From: Herpetosiphonaceae bacterium
GTDB lineage: Bacteria > Chloroflexota > Chloroflexia > Chloroflexales > Herpetosiphonaceae
Length of the DNA: 64,000 bases
Assembly: GCA_013538855.1 (NCBI GenBank)
Contig: JABXJS010000132.1
Span: 28,418-92,417, forward strand
Direction: 5' to 3'
Of the stretch, positions 8,874-18,380 are shown piece by piece; within the stretch, counting starts at the first letter, position 1; each line of letters begins with the position of its first letter. Position numbers and translations under genes: made by a program. The notes under the pieces were generated by a model that saw nothing but the letters and a program-made list of their open reading frames with translations, did not search any database and was not told the DNA's origin.

Positions 8874-10645
8874 GGCTGCCGCTGCCATTGCTCCACGTTC
8901 CACGTAACTGGTGCGAACACATCCGGCTGAACATTGACGATGCCTGGTGCGCTGAGCACAACCTGCTGCCGGGCAAAGATTGGCAGCACCGGTAGCTCGC
9001 GGGTGAAAACCTGCTGCTGCTGGGCGTAGGACTGTGCGCGTGCGTCTTGATCGATGCCGCTGGTTGCGCTGCGAATAGCCTCATCGGCGGTGTCGATGCA
9101 CCAGCCAGTGAAGTTGTCGCCAGTCCAGCCGTTGATCTCATTCGGAATAGCGGCGCAGCTCCAGAGCACGGCCCCATCGGGATCGACTGTGCGCAGCCAG
9201 CCAAACAGTGCCAGCTGGAATTGGCGCTGGAAGAGCGGCCCCTGCGGGCTGTAAAGCTCTTGGGTCGAGCGCGTTTCCAGGTTGATTTGCAGCCCGATGG
9301 CCTGCATATCTTGCTTGAACTGCTCGGCGATGAACTGGCGCACGGGCGTTTGCTCGCTGGTGAGCAGGTTGAGTGCGAACGGCTGGCCCTCCGGCGATTC
9401 ACGCAGACCATCGCCATCGATATCAGTATAGTTCATCTCATCGAGCAGGGCGCGCGCTTGCTCGGGGTCGTAGGTATAGCGTGCGAGCTGGTCGTCGGCA
9501 TAGGCCCACGACTGCGGCGCGATCCAGCTATGCCAGACAATATCCTCAGCGCCATAGAGATCTGTGGCGAGCTTGGCTCGATTGAAGCCATAGGCTAGGG
9601 CGTGGCGCATGCGAATATCTTGCAGGGCGACGACCGCCAAGTTGAAGTCGATATGCTCCCAGACTGGTGTTGATACCAGGCGAACGGTGAGTTGATCGTC
9701 CTGGGCTTGCTGCTGTAGTTTCGGCAGCAGGGTCGTGGGCAGCTCTTCGCTCCAGCCAACATCGACATTGCCGCTAACAAGCGCCTGATCGAGCGTTTCC
9801 AGATCGGAGTAAAGCTGGGCGATGACCATATCTGGCAGGGCGGCGTTGGCATTGGGGCGACGCGCGAAGTCGAGCTGAAAGCCGGCCTTCCAGTTTGTGA
9901 GCTGGTATGGCCCATAGCCGAGCGGCGTGCGGGCCAGCCGCTCACGAACACTTGCGGGCGTGGCGGTAGCATCAAAGAGATGCTTGGGCAGCGGCTGCCA
10001 CACGGTGAGCAGATAGTTTGGATCGACGCGCGTTGGCGCGAGATAGGCGCGCGTTGTGTGCTGATCGAGCGCGACATAATCGAAGGTTAGCTCTTGCTTG
10101 GCTGCGAGCTGCGGCGTATCGGCGCTGGAGCGCAGCAGCTCATAGGCGAAGACCGAGTCGGCGGCGGTGAGCGGGGTGCCATCCTCCCAGCTTAAGTTGG
10201 GATTCCAGTGGTAGGTGATGGTGAGCTGGGGCACACTGGAGACAACCTCGGTTTGGGTTTGGGTGATGGCTCCATTGCTATCGAGATAGACGGTTGTTGT
10301 GACGTAGGCGACATCGCCGTTCTCGAACGAGGGCACCGATGTCAGCACGCCGGTGGTGGTATAGGCCTCATCGACAACGAGCAGCGGCGCTGGGTACAGC
10401 AGCTGAATCAGCGGGCTAGCGGTGCTGTTGGCGATGCTATAGGGATACAAATCGAGGGGTTCTTCTGTAAGGCCCAGCACCCAACGGCTGGCTTGTTCGT
10501 CGGCGTTGGGTGTGGGGGGAAGTGTTGGAGATGGTGCGACAGCAGGGGAGCTCGTGGGAGCGATGACACCGCCCTCCAAGCTACATCCGCCGAGTGCCAG
10601 CACCAAGCAAACAAAGACGACCCATCGTCCGAACCGACCTGTCAT
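8870..10645 (-). CDS. peptide ABC transporter substrate-binding lipoprotein (SBP family 5), second copy
   Basis: The 591-residue protein has a signal peptide with lipobox L-G-G-C and a Pro/Ser/Thr linker. It then has a family 5 extracellular solute-binding domain (L-S-W-E-D-G-T-P-L-T-A-A-D-S-V-F-A-Y is the typical signature, L-x-W-x-D-G-x-P-(V/L)-T-A-x-D). It is paralogous to the first binding protein of the cluster (15035-16981) but more diverged in its N-terminal part. ATG at 10645 follows AGGAGG. It comes after oppF across a 128-base gap containing a hairpin, so it may be expressed at a different level. It could widen the range of peptides delivered to the same permease. Confidence 0.9.
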   Translation of the reverse strand: MTGRFGRWVVFVCLVLALGGCSLEGGVIAPTSSPAVAPSPTLPPTPNADEQASRWVLGLTEEPLDLYPYSIANSTASPLIQLLYPAPLLVVDEAYTTTGVLTSVPSFENGDVAYVTTTVYLDSNGAITQTQTEVVSSVPQLTITYHWNPNLSWEDGTPLTAADSVFAYELLRSSADTPQLAAKQELTFDYVALDQHTTRAYLAPTRVDPNYLLTVWQPLPKHLFDATATPASVRERLARTPLGYGPYQLTNWKAGFQLDFARRPNANAALPDMVIAQLYSDLETLDQALVSGNVDVGWSEELPTTLLPKLQQQAQDDQLTVRLVSTPVWEHIDFNLAVVALQDIRMRHALAYGFNRAKLATDLYGAEDIVWHSWIAPQSWAYADDQLARYTYDPEQARALLDEMNYTDIDGDGLRESPEGQPFALNLLTSEQTPVRQFIAEQFKQDMQAIGLQINLETRSTQELYSPQGPLFQRQFQLALFGWLRTVDPDGAVLWSCAAIPNEINGWTGDNFTGWCIDTADEAIRSATSGIDQDARAQSYAQQQQVFTRELPVLPIFARQQVVLSAPGIVNVQPDVFAPVTWNVEQWQRQP

Positions 10646-10715
10646 GGAAACCTCCTGAGACTGTCCTTAACAGCGCGAGTCTACCGCAGACAGCTCAGTT
10701 TGTCGAATACAAAGC

Positions 10716-10746
10716 GGCGCTCACCAATGAGAAATTGATGAGCGCC
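10716..10746 (-). terminator. weak intercistronic hairpin between oppF and the second binding protein
   Basis: GGCGCTCA pairs with TGAGCGCC around a 15-nt loop, followed on the minus strand by GCTTTG. It is more likely to be attenuating or stabilising than a full stop. Confidence 0.35.
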
Positions 10747-10773
10747 GGTCGTAGGCTGGGCGAGTGGCGCGTG

Positions 10774-11793
10774 CTACTCAGCGAAGTGGCAGGCGACCCA
10801 GTGATCGGGCTTTTTCTGCTCGAAGACCGGATCTTCGTGCTGGCAGATCTCCTGCGCCTTCCAGCAGCGCGGATGGAAGCGGCAGCCGCTTGGTGGATTC
10901 ACCGGGCTAGGCACATCGCCCTGGAGGATGATGCGCTCGCGCTTGACGGTTGGATCAGGCAGCGGGATTGCCGACATCAGCGCCTGAGTGTAGGGGTGCA
11001 TTGGGTGGCTGAACAGCTCATCGCGCGATGTTAGCTCGACCATGCGCCCGAGGTACATCACACCGACGCGGTTGCTAATGTGCTCGACCACGCTGAGGTT
11101 ATGGGCGATAAACAAGTAGGTTAGCCCAAGGTCATCTTGGAGATCCTTGAGCAAGTTGAGCACCTGGGCCTGGATCGACACATCGAGTGCGGAGACTGGC
11201 TCATCGCAGACGATCAGCTTTGGCTCCATGACGAGGGCGCGGGCGATGCCGATGCGCTGGCGCTGGCCGCCGGAGAACTCGTGTGGGAAGCGGCGCAGGT
11301 GGCTGGCGTTCATGCCCACGCGCTCGAGCACAGCGACAACGCGATCGCGGCGCTCCTTGGCAGTGCCGATGCCGTGGATCCGCAGGCCCTCGGCGATGCT
11401 CTCGCCGACCTGAATGCGCGGATTGAGCGACGCATACGGATCTTGAAAGACGATCTGCATATCGCGGCGCATCTCGCGCATCTCGCGGCGGCTCGCAGTG
11501 AGCACATTCTGATCGTTGTAGATCACCTCGCCGCTGGTGGCCTCGATCAGGCGCAGAATGGTGCGGCCGGTGGTGGTTTTACCACAGCCGGACTCGCCCA
11601 CGAGGCCGAGCGTTTCGCCGCGCTTGATGGTAAAAGAGACGCCGTCGAGCGCCTTAACGTCGGCGACAGTGCGGCGTAAGAGGCCACCCTTAATCGGAAA
11701 GTATTTTTTCAGATCACGAACCTGGAGCAGATCTTCGGCCGGTGCCGGCTGAACCCGCGGTTGTGTCTCATTGATTGGTGCAACTGTCATCAT
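10774..11793 (-). CDS. oppF: oligopeptide ABC transporter ATP-binding protein (OppF type)
   Basis: The 339-residue ATPase has Walker A G-E-S-G-C-G-K-T (66-73), signature F-S-G-G-Q-R-Q-R-I, and Walker B L-I-V-C-D-E-P. Its C-terminal oligo_HPY region has [11 protein letters not shown], typical of peptide importers. It energises uptake together with OppD at the inner face of the OppBC channel. Two adjacent ATGs (11793, 11790) follow GAGGT; the first is used here. The gene begins 22 bases after oppD. OppF rather than OppD is chosen because K-x-x-x-P-(I)-K-G-G near the N terminus is characteristic of OppF. Confidence 0.93.
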   Translation of the reverse strand: MMTVAPINETQPRVQPAPAEDLLQVRDLKKYFPIKGGLLRRTVADVKALDGVSFTIKRGETLGLVGESGCGKTTTGRTILRLIEATSGEVIYNDQNVLTASRREMREMRRDMQIVFQDPYASLNPRIQVGESIAEGLRIHGIGTAKERRDRVVAVLERVGMNASHLRRFPHEFSGGQRQRIGIARALVMEPKLIVCDEPVSALDVSIQAQVLNLLKDLQDDLGLTYLFIAHNLSVVEHISNRVGVMYLGRMVELTSRDELFSHPMHPYTQALMSAIPLPDPTVKRERIILQGDVPSPVNPPSGCRFHPRCWKAQEICQHEDPVFEQKKPDHWVACHFAE

Positions 11794-11815
11794 CTACCTC
11801 ACAACTTGGGTTGCG

Positions 11816-12796
11816 TTAATACAACCAGCAACGCACCAACCGATCACCTTCGAGTTTGATCATTGGTGGGTTTTCCTGCGTACACTGTTCCATCCGGTAG
11901 GCGCAGCGATCAGCGAAGCGGCAGCCTGTCGGTGGATTGAGCAGGCTAGGTACCTGGCCAGGAATGGTTTCTAGCTCATCTTTGATGGAGCCAAGAATTG
12001 GAGTTGACGCGATCAGCCCTTGGGTGTAGGGGTGCTTTGGTGCGTCGAACAGCGCCGTGACTGGTGCGTACTCGACGGCCTGACCGGCGTACATCACAAG
12101 CACATTTTCGGCCATCTCGGCGACGACACCGAGATCGTGGGTGATCAAGATGATCGCCGTGTTGACCTTATCGCGCAGCTCGCGCATCAGATCGAGGATT
12201 TGGGCCTGGATGGTCACATCGAGCGCGGTGGTTGGCTCATCGGCGATGAGCAGCTCGGGGTTGCAGGCGAGCGCCATCGCGATCATCACACGCTGAGCTT
12301 GGCCGCCGGAGATCTCGTGTGGATACGAGCGCATGCGGCGGGCCGGGTCGGGGATGCCGACCAGCGCGAACAGCTCAACGGCGCGCTCGCGGGCCTCGTC
12401 GCCAGAGAGGCCCTGGTGAATCTGCAGCGCCTCCATGACCTGATCGCCGATGCGGAACACCGGATTGAGGCAGGTGGTGGGCTGCTGAAAGATCATCGAG
12501 ATGCGGTTGCCGCGAATCCTGCGCATCTCCTCCTCGGAGAAGTCGAGCAAGTTTTCGTTATCGAAGATGATCTCGCCCTCGACGGTGCGGCCCTGCTTGC
12601 CGAGCAGGCGCAGAATCGACAGCGATGTCACGCTCTTGCCACAGCCGGACTCGCCGACGATGCCCAAGGTCTCGCCGCGGCGCACCTGGAAGTCGAGGCC
12701 ATCGACAGCGTGCACGACGCCCTCTTCGGTGAAGAAATAGGTTTTAAGGCTGCGAATTTTTAGCAAAACATCAGACTCTGCCACAGTTTCCCCCAT
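11816..12796 (-). CDS. oppD: oligopeptide ABC transporter ATP-binding protein (OppD type)
   Basis: The 326-residue ATPase has Walker A G-E-S-G-C-G-K-S (48-55), signature I-S-G-G-Q-A-Q-R-V, Walker [13 protein letters not shown], and the C-terminal G-C-R-F-A-D-R-C cysteine motif. It pairs with OppF. Its ATG follows the oppC stop directly (TAG-ATG) with no good Shine-Dalgarno sequence, so translation is probably coupled to oppC. Confidence 0.93.
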   Translation of the reverse strand: MGETVAESDVLLKIRSLKTYFFTEEGVVHAVDGLDFQVRRGETLGIVGESGCGKSVTSLSILRLLGKQGRTVEGEIIFDNENLLDFSEEEMRRIRGNRISMIFQQPTTCLNPVFRIGDQVMEALQIHQGLSGDEARERAVELFALVGIPDPARRMRSYPHEISGGQAQRVMIAMALACNPELLIADEPTTALDVTIQAQILDLMRELRDKVNTAIILITHDLGVVAEMAENVLVMYAGQAVEYAPVTALFDAPKHPYTQGLIASTPILGSIKDELETIPGQVPSLLNPPTGCRFADRCAYRMEQCTQENPPMIKLEGDRLVRCWLY

Positions 12797-13768
12797 CTAG
12801 TGTTTCGCACGCGGGTCGAGCGCGTCACGTAGGCCATCGCCAATAAAGTTGAAGCACAATGAACAGATAAAGATTGCCAAGCCAGGGAAGAACGCGCGCC
12901 ATGGATACTTATCGAGCACCGTGAGGGTGCCGGCATCGCGCAGCATATTGCCCCAGGAGGCGTTTGGCAGCTGCACCCCGAAGCCCAAGAAGCTGAGTGC
13001 TGCTTCGAGGATCATCACGTTGCTCAACCCGAGCGATGCATTCACGATTGTGGGAGCGAGCGCATTTGGCACGAGGTGGCGGAACATAATGCGCGTGTTG
13101 GAGGCCCCGAGCGCTTTGGAGGCCGAGACAAACTCTTGTTCGCGCAGGCTGAGGATCTGGCCGCGCATCAGGCGTGCGCCGCCAGTCCAGCCGAAAAACA
13201 CCAAGATGAGAATCAGCTTGTTGACACTTGGCTTGGTGATGGTGGTGAGCACGAGCAAGATTGGCAGCAGCGGCAGGGTGTTCAAGAAATCGACGGTGCG
13301 CATGGCCAGCGCATCGACGAAGCCGCCGAAGTAGCCGCTGATCACGCCGATGATCACGCCGAGCAGCTCACCGAGGATCGTCACCGCAAAGGCGATGTAG
13401 AGCGAGACGCGCCCAGCGTACATCAGGCGGGTGAGCAGGTCGCGGCCTAGCTCGTCGGTGCCGAGAATCCAGGTCACCTCGGTACCTTGCGCTGTGCGCA
13501 CATCGTTGCTGCCCTCTTCGGTGATTGGGTCCTCGAGCACATAGTTGGTGAAGGGCGGTGAATTTTTGTGGTTGAGTACCTGTGCCCGTTCGGTGAACGA
13601 CGAGAAGAATGGACCGAGGAACACCATCAAGATCAACAAGGTAACAAGAACAAAGCTGCCCATAGCGAGGCGGTGACGCATGAAGCGTTTGACGATCTCG
13701 ACAAACGGACGCTCATACTGCTCTTCTTTGACCTCAAGGGCCTCTGCTTCTTGTGCATTAACAGCCAT
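12797..13768 (-). CDS. oppC: oligopeptide ABC transporter permease (OppC type)
   Basis: This 323-residue inner-membrane permease has a cytoplasmic N-terminal segment, a first membrane helix near residues 36-55, and about five further helices. The EAA loop reads S-A-S-K-A-L-G-A-S-N-T-R-I. T-D-E-L-G-R-D-L-L-T-R in the periplasmic region is the standard OppC/DppC signature. It is preceded by GAAAGG. It forms the translocation pore with OppB. Confidence 0.93.
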   Translation of the reverse strand: MAVNAQEAEALEVKEEQYERPFVEIVKRFMRHRLAMGSFVLVTLLILMVFLGPFFSSFTERAQVLNHKNSPPFTNYVLEDPITEEGSNDVRTAQGTEVTWILGTDELGRDLLTRLMYAGRVSLYIAFAVTILGELLGVIIGVISGYFGGFVDALAMRTVDFLNTLPLLPILLVLTTITKPSVNKLILILVFFGWTGGARLMRGQILSLREQEFVSASKALGASNTRIMFRHLVPNALAPTIVNASLGLSNVMILEAALSFLGFGVQLPNASWGNMLRDAGTLTVLDKYPWRAFFPGLAIFICSLCFNFIGDGLRDALDPRAKH

Positions 13769-13801
13769 TGTATGTCTTTGCCTTTCTAACAGTCAGGACC
13801 T

Positions 13802-14869
13802 TTAGGTCAAGCGAATACGCGGATCGACAAACGTGTACAAGATATCGGCGAGCAGCGTCGCCAGCACGAGCAGTACCGAGGTGATCAGCAAGAACGCCAT
13901 CGCCAGCGGATAGTCTGACTGCCCGAGGGCGCTAATAAACAAGAAGCCCAGGCCCTTGTAGTTAAACACCGTCTCGGTCAAGATCGCGCCGCTGAAGACG
14001 CCGGGGATCGCGAACACTACAATCGTGATCAACGGGATCAAGGCATTGCGGAAGGCGTGCTTATAGACGACCAGGCGCTCGCGCACGCCTTTGGCGCGGG
14101 CGGTGCGCACATAGTCCTGGTTGAGCACCTCCAGCATGCTCGCGCGCATAAAGCGGCTCCAGCCTGCCAAGTTGAGCAGCGCAAGCACCGTGACCGGCAT
14201 CACCAAGTGCATAATGCGATCGAGCAGTGACCCGGCGGTAACCGGCCCGAGGAGCGGAATCTCGTAGTCGCGGATGGCCAGGATATCGCCTGGTGGGAAG
14301 TAAAACCATCCTCTATTTCTGGCCATCAGCGACACAGAAATAATCAAGAGACCGAACCAGAAGGCCGGTATGGATATCCCGATGAAGCTAAAGGCAGTGA
14401 AGAAGTAGTCGAAGAACGAGTACTGGCGCACTGCGGAGAAGATGCCGAGCGGGATACCGATAATCAGTGAGAGCAAGGTTGAGCTAATGGTGAGCCAGAG
14501 CGTCGCGGGCAAGCGATCTTTGATCAGGTCGAGCACGGGCTTATTGCGCTGAACCTTCCATGATTGTCCCCAATCGCCACGCAGAACGCCGCGGCGCTCG
14601 CCGACATACTGATCAAGGCCAATTTTATCGAGCCATGTATCGCCAGTAAGCCAGACGGGATACCAGAGATACCAGGGCTTGTCGAGGCCGAGCAGCTTCT
14701 TTTGGCGATCAATATCCGCCTGGGACGGCCGTGTTTTGGGATCGGAAACCTGCAGAAGCTCATCGAGCGGGCCGCCGGGAGCGACCGAGAATAGAGTGTA
14801 GATCAACGCCGATGATAGCAGCAACACAATGATAATTTGAAAGAATCGGCGGATAAGGTAGACAGTCAT
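13802..14869 (-). CDS. oppB: oligopeptide ABC transporter permease (OppB type)
   Basis: This 355-residue permease starts M-T-V-Y-L-I-R-R-F-F-Q, the typical OppB/DppB opening, followed by the first membrane helix. The EAA-type loop T-A-R-A-K-G-V-R-E-R and F-R-N-A-L-I-P-L-I are conserved, and it ends F-V-D-P-R-I-R. An insertion of about 70 residues after the first helix (region W-L-T-G-D-T-W-L-D-K) is longer than in E. coli OppB. The ATG at 14869 follows GAGGT. A spacer of 165 bases with a hairpin separates it from the binding-protein gene upstream. Confidence 0.93.
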   Translation of the reverse strand: MTVYLIRRFFQIIIVLLLSSALIYTLFSVAPGGPLDELLQVSDPKTRPSQADIDRQKKLLGLDKPWYLWYPVWLTGDTWLDKIGLDQYVGERRGVLRGDWGQSWKVQRNKPVLDLIKDRLPATLWLTISSTLLSLIIGIPLGIFSAVRQYSFFDYFFTAFSFIGISIPAFWFGLLIISVSLMARNRGWFYFPPGDILAIRDYEIPLLGPVTAGSLLDRIMHLVMPVTVLALLNLAGWSRFMRASMLEVLNQDYVRTARAKGVRERLVVYKHAFRNALIPLITIVVFAIPGVFSGAILTETVFNYKGLGFLFISALGQSDYPLAMAFLLITSVLLVLATLLADILYTFVDPRIRLT

Positions 14870-14997
14870 GGCGTACCTCGTGTCTATGTAGGCTGATGGA
14901 CAATAGTGTTGGACAATAGCATCAAAACATACTGTTTCGTTTTATTTTTGTTTTTAGAGGGCAACACGTGAGCGTGATCGCCATGGTTGAGAAGAGT

Positions 14998-15023
14998 GGG
15001 AGTGGAGCCGAGGCCCCACTCCC
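14998..15023 (-). terminator. intercistronic hairpin after oppA
   Basis: GGGAGTGG pairs with CCACTCCC around a 10-nt loop. There is no T-run. Stable stems after the binding-protein gene are common in ABC importers and are thought to give more binding protein than permease mRNA. Confidence 0.5.
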
Positions 15024-15034
15024 GAGGGATGTTC

Positions 15035-16981
15035 CTACTTGGTGATATCCCACTCGTCGATGTTGTAGAAGTCCTGCTGGCTGGTTGGGTCAAGCTGTGG
15101 ACCCGTGACGCCAGTGCGGACAGCGCCAACATTGACGCGCTGGTACAGCGGGAAGGTCGGCAGATCGTTGTTGAAGATCTGCTGGGCCTCGATGACCAGC
15201 GGAATGCGCTTGGCGCGGTCGGTCTCGGCTTGCGAGGCCAACGCGGCCTTGTCGTAGTCCTCTGAGCAGTAGCCGGGGTTGTTCTGGCCGGCGTAGCTGT
15301 TGTCAGCGGTCGGGATCTGCGAGCAGACGTACAGCAGGGTTGACGGATCGGAGCCGCTGACCCACGCGTACATACCCATATCGAAGGTGCGGCCGGTGAG
15401 CACGCCGTCAGCGCCGTTCTTGAACAGCACGGCCGGGCCGGGCACGAAGTTCAGCACCACGTCGATGCCGATCTTCTTCAGGTCTTCCTGCATGATCTGG
15501 GCGACGGCCTGGCGGGTGGCGTTGTTCTCGGTGGTGTAGAACTGCACCTGCAGCTTGCGGCCATCCTTCTCGCGGATGCCGTCGGCACCCTCAACCCAGC
15601 CAGCCTCGTCGAGGAGGGCCTTGGCCTTCTCGGGATCGTAGGCGTACTCGTTCAGACCCTCGCCGTTCGGCGGATAGGCCCAGTGATCCATCGGCAGGAA
15701 GCTGTTCATCTGAACCGTCTTGCCGTAGAGCACCTGATCGATGATCTTCTGGCGGTCGGTGCCGTAGGCGACAGCCTGGCGGACGCGCACGTCATCGAAG
15801 AACGGCGTCTGATCGTCGCCGCGCTGGATACCGAAGTCAACGTGCTCCCAGACGGTGCCGGGGACGTACTGAGCCTTGACCAGGCCCTGGCTTTCCAGCT
15901 CGTCTAGCAGCGGAGCCTGGGCCAGGGTCAGACCGATCTGGCCCACAACGTCGATCTCCTCGCCCTCAAGCTGCTGAAGAACTTGGTCCTCGCTGGTGAG
16001 GTACTTGAAGACGATGTTGCCGACCTTCGGCAGGCCCTCGTCGGCGCGCCAGTAGGTGGGGTTGGCCTCGAGCGTGGTGCGCTCGTTCGGCACATTCTCG
16101 ACGATCTTGTAAGGGCCGTAGGCCAGCGGCTTGTTGGCATAGTCGCTGCCGCCGATCTCGGCCGGGTCCATGCTCTCCAGCACGTGCTTCGGCTCGGGGC
16201 CAAAGAAGTTCAGGAAGTAGGTGGCATCGCTGTAGCCAGGGGCACCAACCCAGACGAAGGTCTGGTCGTCGACTTTCTGGATCTCAGCGGTGCGCTCGAG
16301 CAGGAAGCGCGAGGCATTCTTGATGCCCGGATCCTGGTAGAGCTGGAAGGCGAAGACGAAGTCGTCGGCGGTAACCGGCGTGCCATCCTCCCAGGTGATG
16401 CCATCGATCAGCTTGAAGGTAACTTTGAACTGATCAAGATCCATCGACTCGGTCAGAGTCGTGGTGTCGGTGATCAACTCTTCGTCGATGACGATGTTGC
16501 CTTCGTAGGTGTTATCGACGGTGACCGTCTCGGTGACGGCGTCGCCATCCTCAAGGCTCGGGATCTTCTCGAAGCAGACCGGCTGATAGTCGTAGCTCAG
16601 CGTGGTGATACACACTGGCTGGACAGCCTCGAGCACCTGGGTGGTGGCGCTCGACTGCGACTCGATGCCGAACAGGGTGTCGGGAGCCTGGGTCATACCG
16701 ATGATGATGGTTTTATCCATATCGGTGCCGCTGGCGCTTGGCTCAGCGGTTGGCTCAGCGGTCGGCTCCTCGGTGGCCTCGGCGGTGGCCTCAGCCGTTG
16801 GCTCAGCCGTTGGCTCGGTGGCTGCAGTTGGCTCGGTTTGGCCAGTGTTATCTGTAGTTGCCGTGGCTGCGGGAGCCTCAGGCGTGTTGGTTGCAGCAGT
16901 ACCACCACAAGCGGCCAGGATGGGCACCAACAAAATCAACATGAGCATAAAGCTCACGAGTTGGCGTTTGGATCGGAACAT
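15035..16981 (-). CDS. oppA: peptide ABC transporter substrate-binding lipoprotein (SBP family 5)
   Basis: A 648-residue lipoprotein. The ATG at 16981 (M-F-R-S-K-R-Q) is chosen because GAGGAGG lies 6 bases ahead; an in-frame start 33 bases upstream has no such site. Signal peptide with lipobox I-L-A-A-C-G-G, then a linker of about 60 residues made of Ala/Thr/Glu/Pro repeats (T-A-E-P-T-A-E type), then the family 5 binding domain with I-T-W-E-D-G-T-P-V-T-A-D-D-F. It captures peptides outside the membrane for OppBCDF. It is the first gene of the operon and directly follows a near-consensus promoter. Confidence 0.93.
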   Translation of the reverse strand: MFRSKRQLVSFMLMLILLVPILAACGGTAATNTPEAPAATATTDNTGQTEPTAATEPTAEPTAEATAEATEEPTAEPTAEPSASGTDMDKTIIIGMTQAPDTLFGIESQSSATTQVLEAVQPVCITTLSYDYQPVCFEKIPSLEDGDAVTETVTVDNTYEGNIVIDEELITDTTTLTESMDLDQFKVTFKLIDGITWEDGTPVTADDFVFAFQLYQDPGIKNASRFLLERTAEIQKVDDQTFVWVGAPGYSDATYFLNFFGPEPKHVLESMDPAEIGGSDYANKPLAYGPYKIVENVPNERTTLEANPTYWRADEGLPKVGNIVFKYLTSEDQVLQQLEGEEIDVVGQIGLTLAQAPLLDELESQGLVKAQYVPGTVWEHVDFGIQRGDDQTPFFDDVRVRQAVAYGTDRQKIIDQVLYGKTVQMNSFLPMDHWAYPPNGEGLNEYAYDPEKAKALLDEAGWVEGADGIREKDGRKLQVQFYTTENNATRQAVAQIMQEDLKKIGIDVVLNFVPGPAVLFKNGADGVLTGRTFDMGMYAWVSGSDPSTLLYVCSQIPTADNSYAGQNNPGYCSEDYDKAALASQAETDRAKRIPLVIEAQQIFNNDLPTFPLYQRVNVGAVRTGVTGPQLDPTSQQDFYNIDEWDITK

Positions 16982-17138
16982 GTAGATCCTCCTCAAGGGT
17001 TTGTTTTCAACCACTATTTAATCGAAATAACACAGTGAGTGGGATTCACTGTGGCCGACATGTTTGTCTAGCAGCGACCACCTCCTTTCGAAGGCTTTGG
17101 ATTGGGGTAGGGTGGATTGGCCCTTGAATTGCCGGTTC

Positions 17139-17166
17139 ATTATAGCGGAATCAGGTACTGTGTCAA
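17139..17166 (-). promoter_or_regulatory. near-consensus promoter of the opp operon
   Basis: On the minus strand TTGACA (17166-17161) is followed by 16 bases and TATAAT (17144-17139). About 150 bases of leader precede the oppA start. The remaining 17015-17380 gap between divergent genes shows nothing else that I recognise. Confidence 0.85.
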
Positions 17167-17380
17167 AAAGCCACCCCCACCAAGTGGTGATGCCCTCAAT
17201 CGGTCTTAAGTCGGATTTACAGCGGTTGTGTTGCCTTCCTTGTGTATTACTCCCCTTTGGTACAAAAGGTTCAATGGAGATTAAATTGTTGTGTATGATA
17301 GGACGCTGCCTGCTGTGACAGCGCCGTGTGCGCACCGCAGGCGCTTGGTTTGGCTTAGTGCAGGAGGATTGCTAGCTGCT

Positions 17381-17764
17381 ATGGCTGATGACTGGGCGCG
17401 TTTCATCGCGCATTTCAACGCCGAGGAGTTTGTTCCTGGCGTGCTGGCGCTCGAACATCTATGGTGGGCCGAGCGCAGCGATTTTTTTAAGGGCTTGATC
17501 CGTTTGTCGGTGGCGCTGAATCAGCTGCGCCTAGGCTTGATCACCAGCCCACGCTTTCTGCTGACAACCGCCGCTGAGCTGCTGGCTCCGTTTGAGCCAA
17601 CCTACCACGGCCTCGATGTGGTAGCCCTGCGCCGCTATATCCAGTCCTGTCTGGAGCTTATTCCCGCCGCCGCCGAGACTGGCACGGCCAGCGTCGACTT
17701 TGCGCAGGTGCCGCGGCTCCGCTTGCCCGGAACCTTTCCAGCCGACCCTGCGTCTGAACTGTAG
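17381..17764 (+). CDS. DUF309-family protein
   Basis: The 127-residue product has the DUF309 pattern: F-N-A-E-E-F early, then A-L-E-H-L-W-W, and F-F-K-G-L-I-R-L-S-V-A-L-N-Q-L-R-L-G. These are all helical positions of a small four-helix bundle of unknown function. In the usual family the glutamate pair and the His of E-x-H-E-x-L-E act as a possible metal site; here the second copy reads A-L-E-H-L. ATG at 17381 is preceded by AGGAGG at a rather long 13-base spacing; the frame is open further upstream, so a non-ATG start closer to the site is possible. The gene diverges from the opp operon. Confidence 0.65.
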   Translation: MADDWARFIAHFNAEEFVPGVLALEHLWWAERSDFFKGLIRLSVALNQLRLGLITSPRFLLTTAAELLAPFEPTYHGLDVVALRRYIQSCLELIPAAAETGTASVDFAQVPRLRLPGTFPADPASEL

Positions 17765-17829
17765 ATTGGTTTGTCGTGTTTAGATGTCGAGTTGATCATT
17801 TGATCATATCTATTAAAAGGATGGAAGCT

Positions 17830-18270
17830 ATGCGCCGAATTCTGGTTTTCTTGGGAATAGCGAGCGTGCTGCTGGCCTGTGGTGCGGAGGTTGACCCAAC
17901 AGCTTCGAGCGGAAGCGCTGCACGACCGACTGCGGCTGCCGAGCCGACCGCGACCGTCGACGCGGCCAAATTCGAGATCAACCAGCTGCCGATCGAGTCG
18001 GTCGATGTGCAGGTCCGTGAGACGATGCCGGTGCAGGTGGCGGTGGTTGTCAAGGGCTATCTCAACGATAGCTGCACGACATTGCACAATATCGCGCAGC
18101 AGCGCGACGGGCAGACCATCACGCTGACAATTACAAAGCAGCGCCCAAAGGGCCTCGACTGTGCGCAGGTTATCTCGGAGTTTAGCGAGACAATCACGCT
18201 GGAGGGCGATTTCCCGCCGGGCACGTATACGCTGCGCGTCAATGATATGGAGCAAACCTTTACCGTGTAG
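17830..18270 (+). CDS. small secreted lipoprotein, beta-sandwich type
   Basis: 146 residues from the ATG at 17830, which has AAGGA at proper spacing; an ATG nine bases earlier is too close to it. Signal peptide with lipobox V-L-L-A-C-G, short Ser/Ala/Thr linker, then one compact domain. It contains alternating hydrophobic strands, two cysteines positioned for a disulphide (N-D-S-C and D-C-A-Q), and the ending P-P-G-T-Y-T-L-R-V-N-D, typical of an Ig-like strand. Similar domains occur in secreted Chloroflexota proteins by my recollection; no function can be given. Confidence 0.7.
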   Translation: MRRILVFLGIASVLLACGAEVDPTASSGSAARPTAAAEPTATVDAAKFEINQLPIESVDVQVRETMPVQVAVVVKGYLNDSCTTLHNIAQQRDGQTITLTITKQRPKGLDCAQVISEFSETITLEGDFPPGTYTLRVNDMEQTFTV

Positions 18271-18297
18271 CGCTGCATGCGCTTCGCACTCACCTGG

Positions 18298-18332
18298 CCG
18301 CCGCACAGCTTGCTCAAGCTGTGCGGCGGTTT
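18298..18332 (+). terminator. intrinsic terminator after the lipoprotein gene
   Basis: A 15-bp stem (18298-18312 with 18315-18329) is followed by TTTCTG. Confidence 0.75.
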
Positions 18333-18333
18333 C

Positions 18334-18342
18334 TGCTATACT
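18334..18342 (+). promoter_or_regulatory. extended -10 promoter candidate for the DinB-like gene
   Basis: TGCTATACT matches TGnTATAnT and lies 38 bases before the chosen start. It abuts the preceding terminator, leaving no room for a separate -35 box. Confidence 0.45.
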
Positions 18343-18380
18343 AGCAGGTAGCGAACACCACAACCTTGAGGATTATGCAC

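Noticed and set aside
15983..17038. 351-codon frame antisense to oppA, with Gly/Leu/Ser repeats
   Set aside because: The low-complexity part is the complement of the Ala/Thr/Glu linker of the binding protein. No initiation signal.
17015..17335. Short frames between oppA and the DUF309 gene
   Set aside because: The region holds the opp promoter and leader; frames lack sites and resemble no protein.
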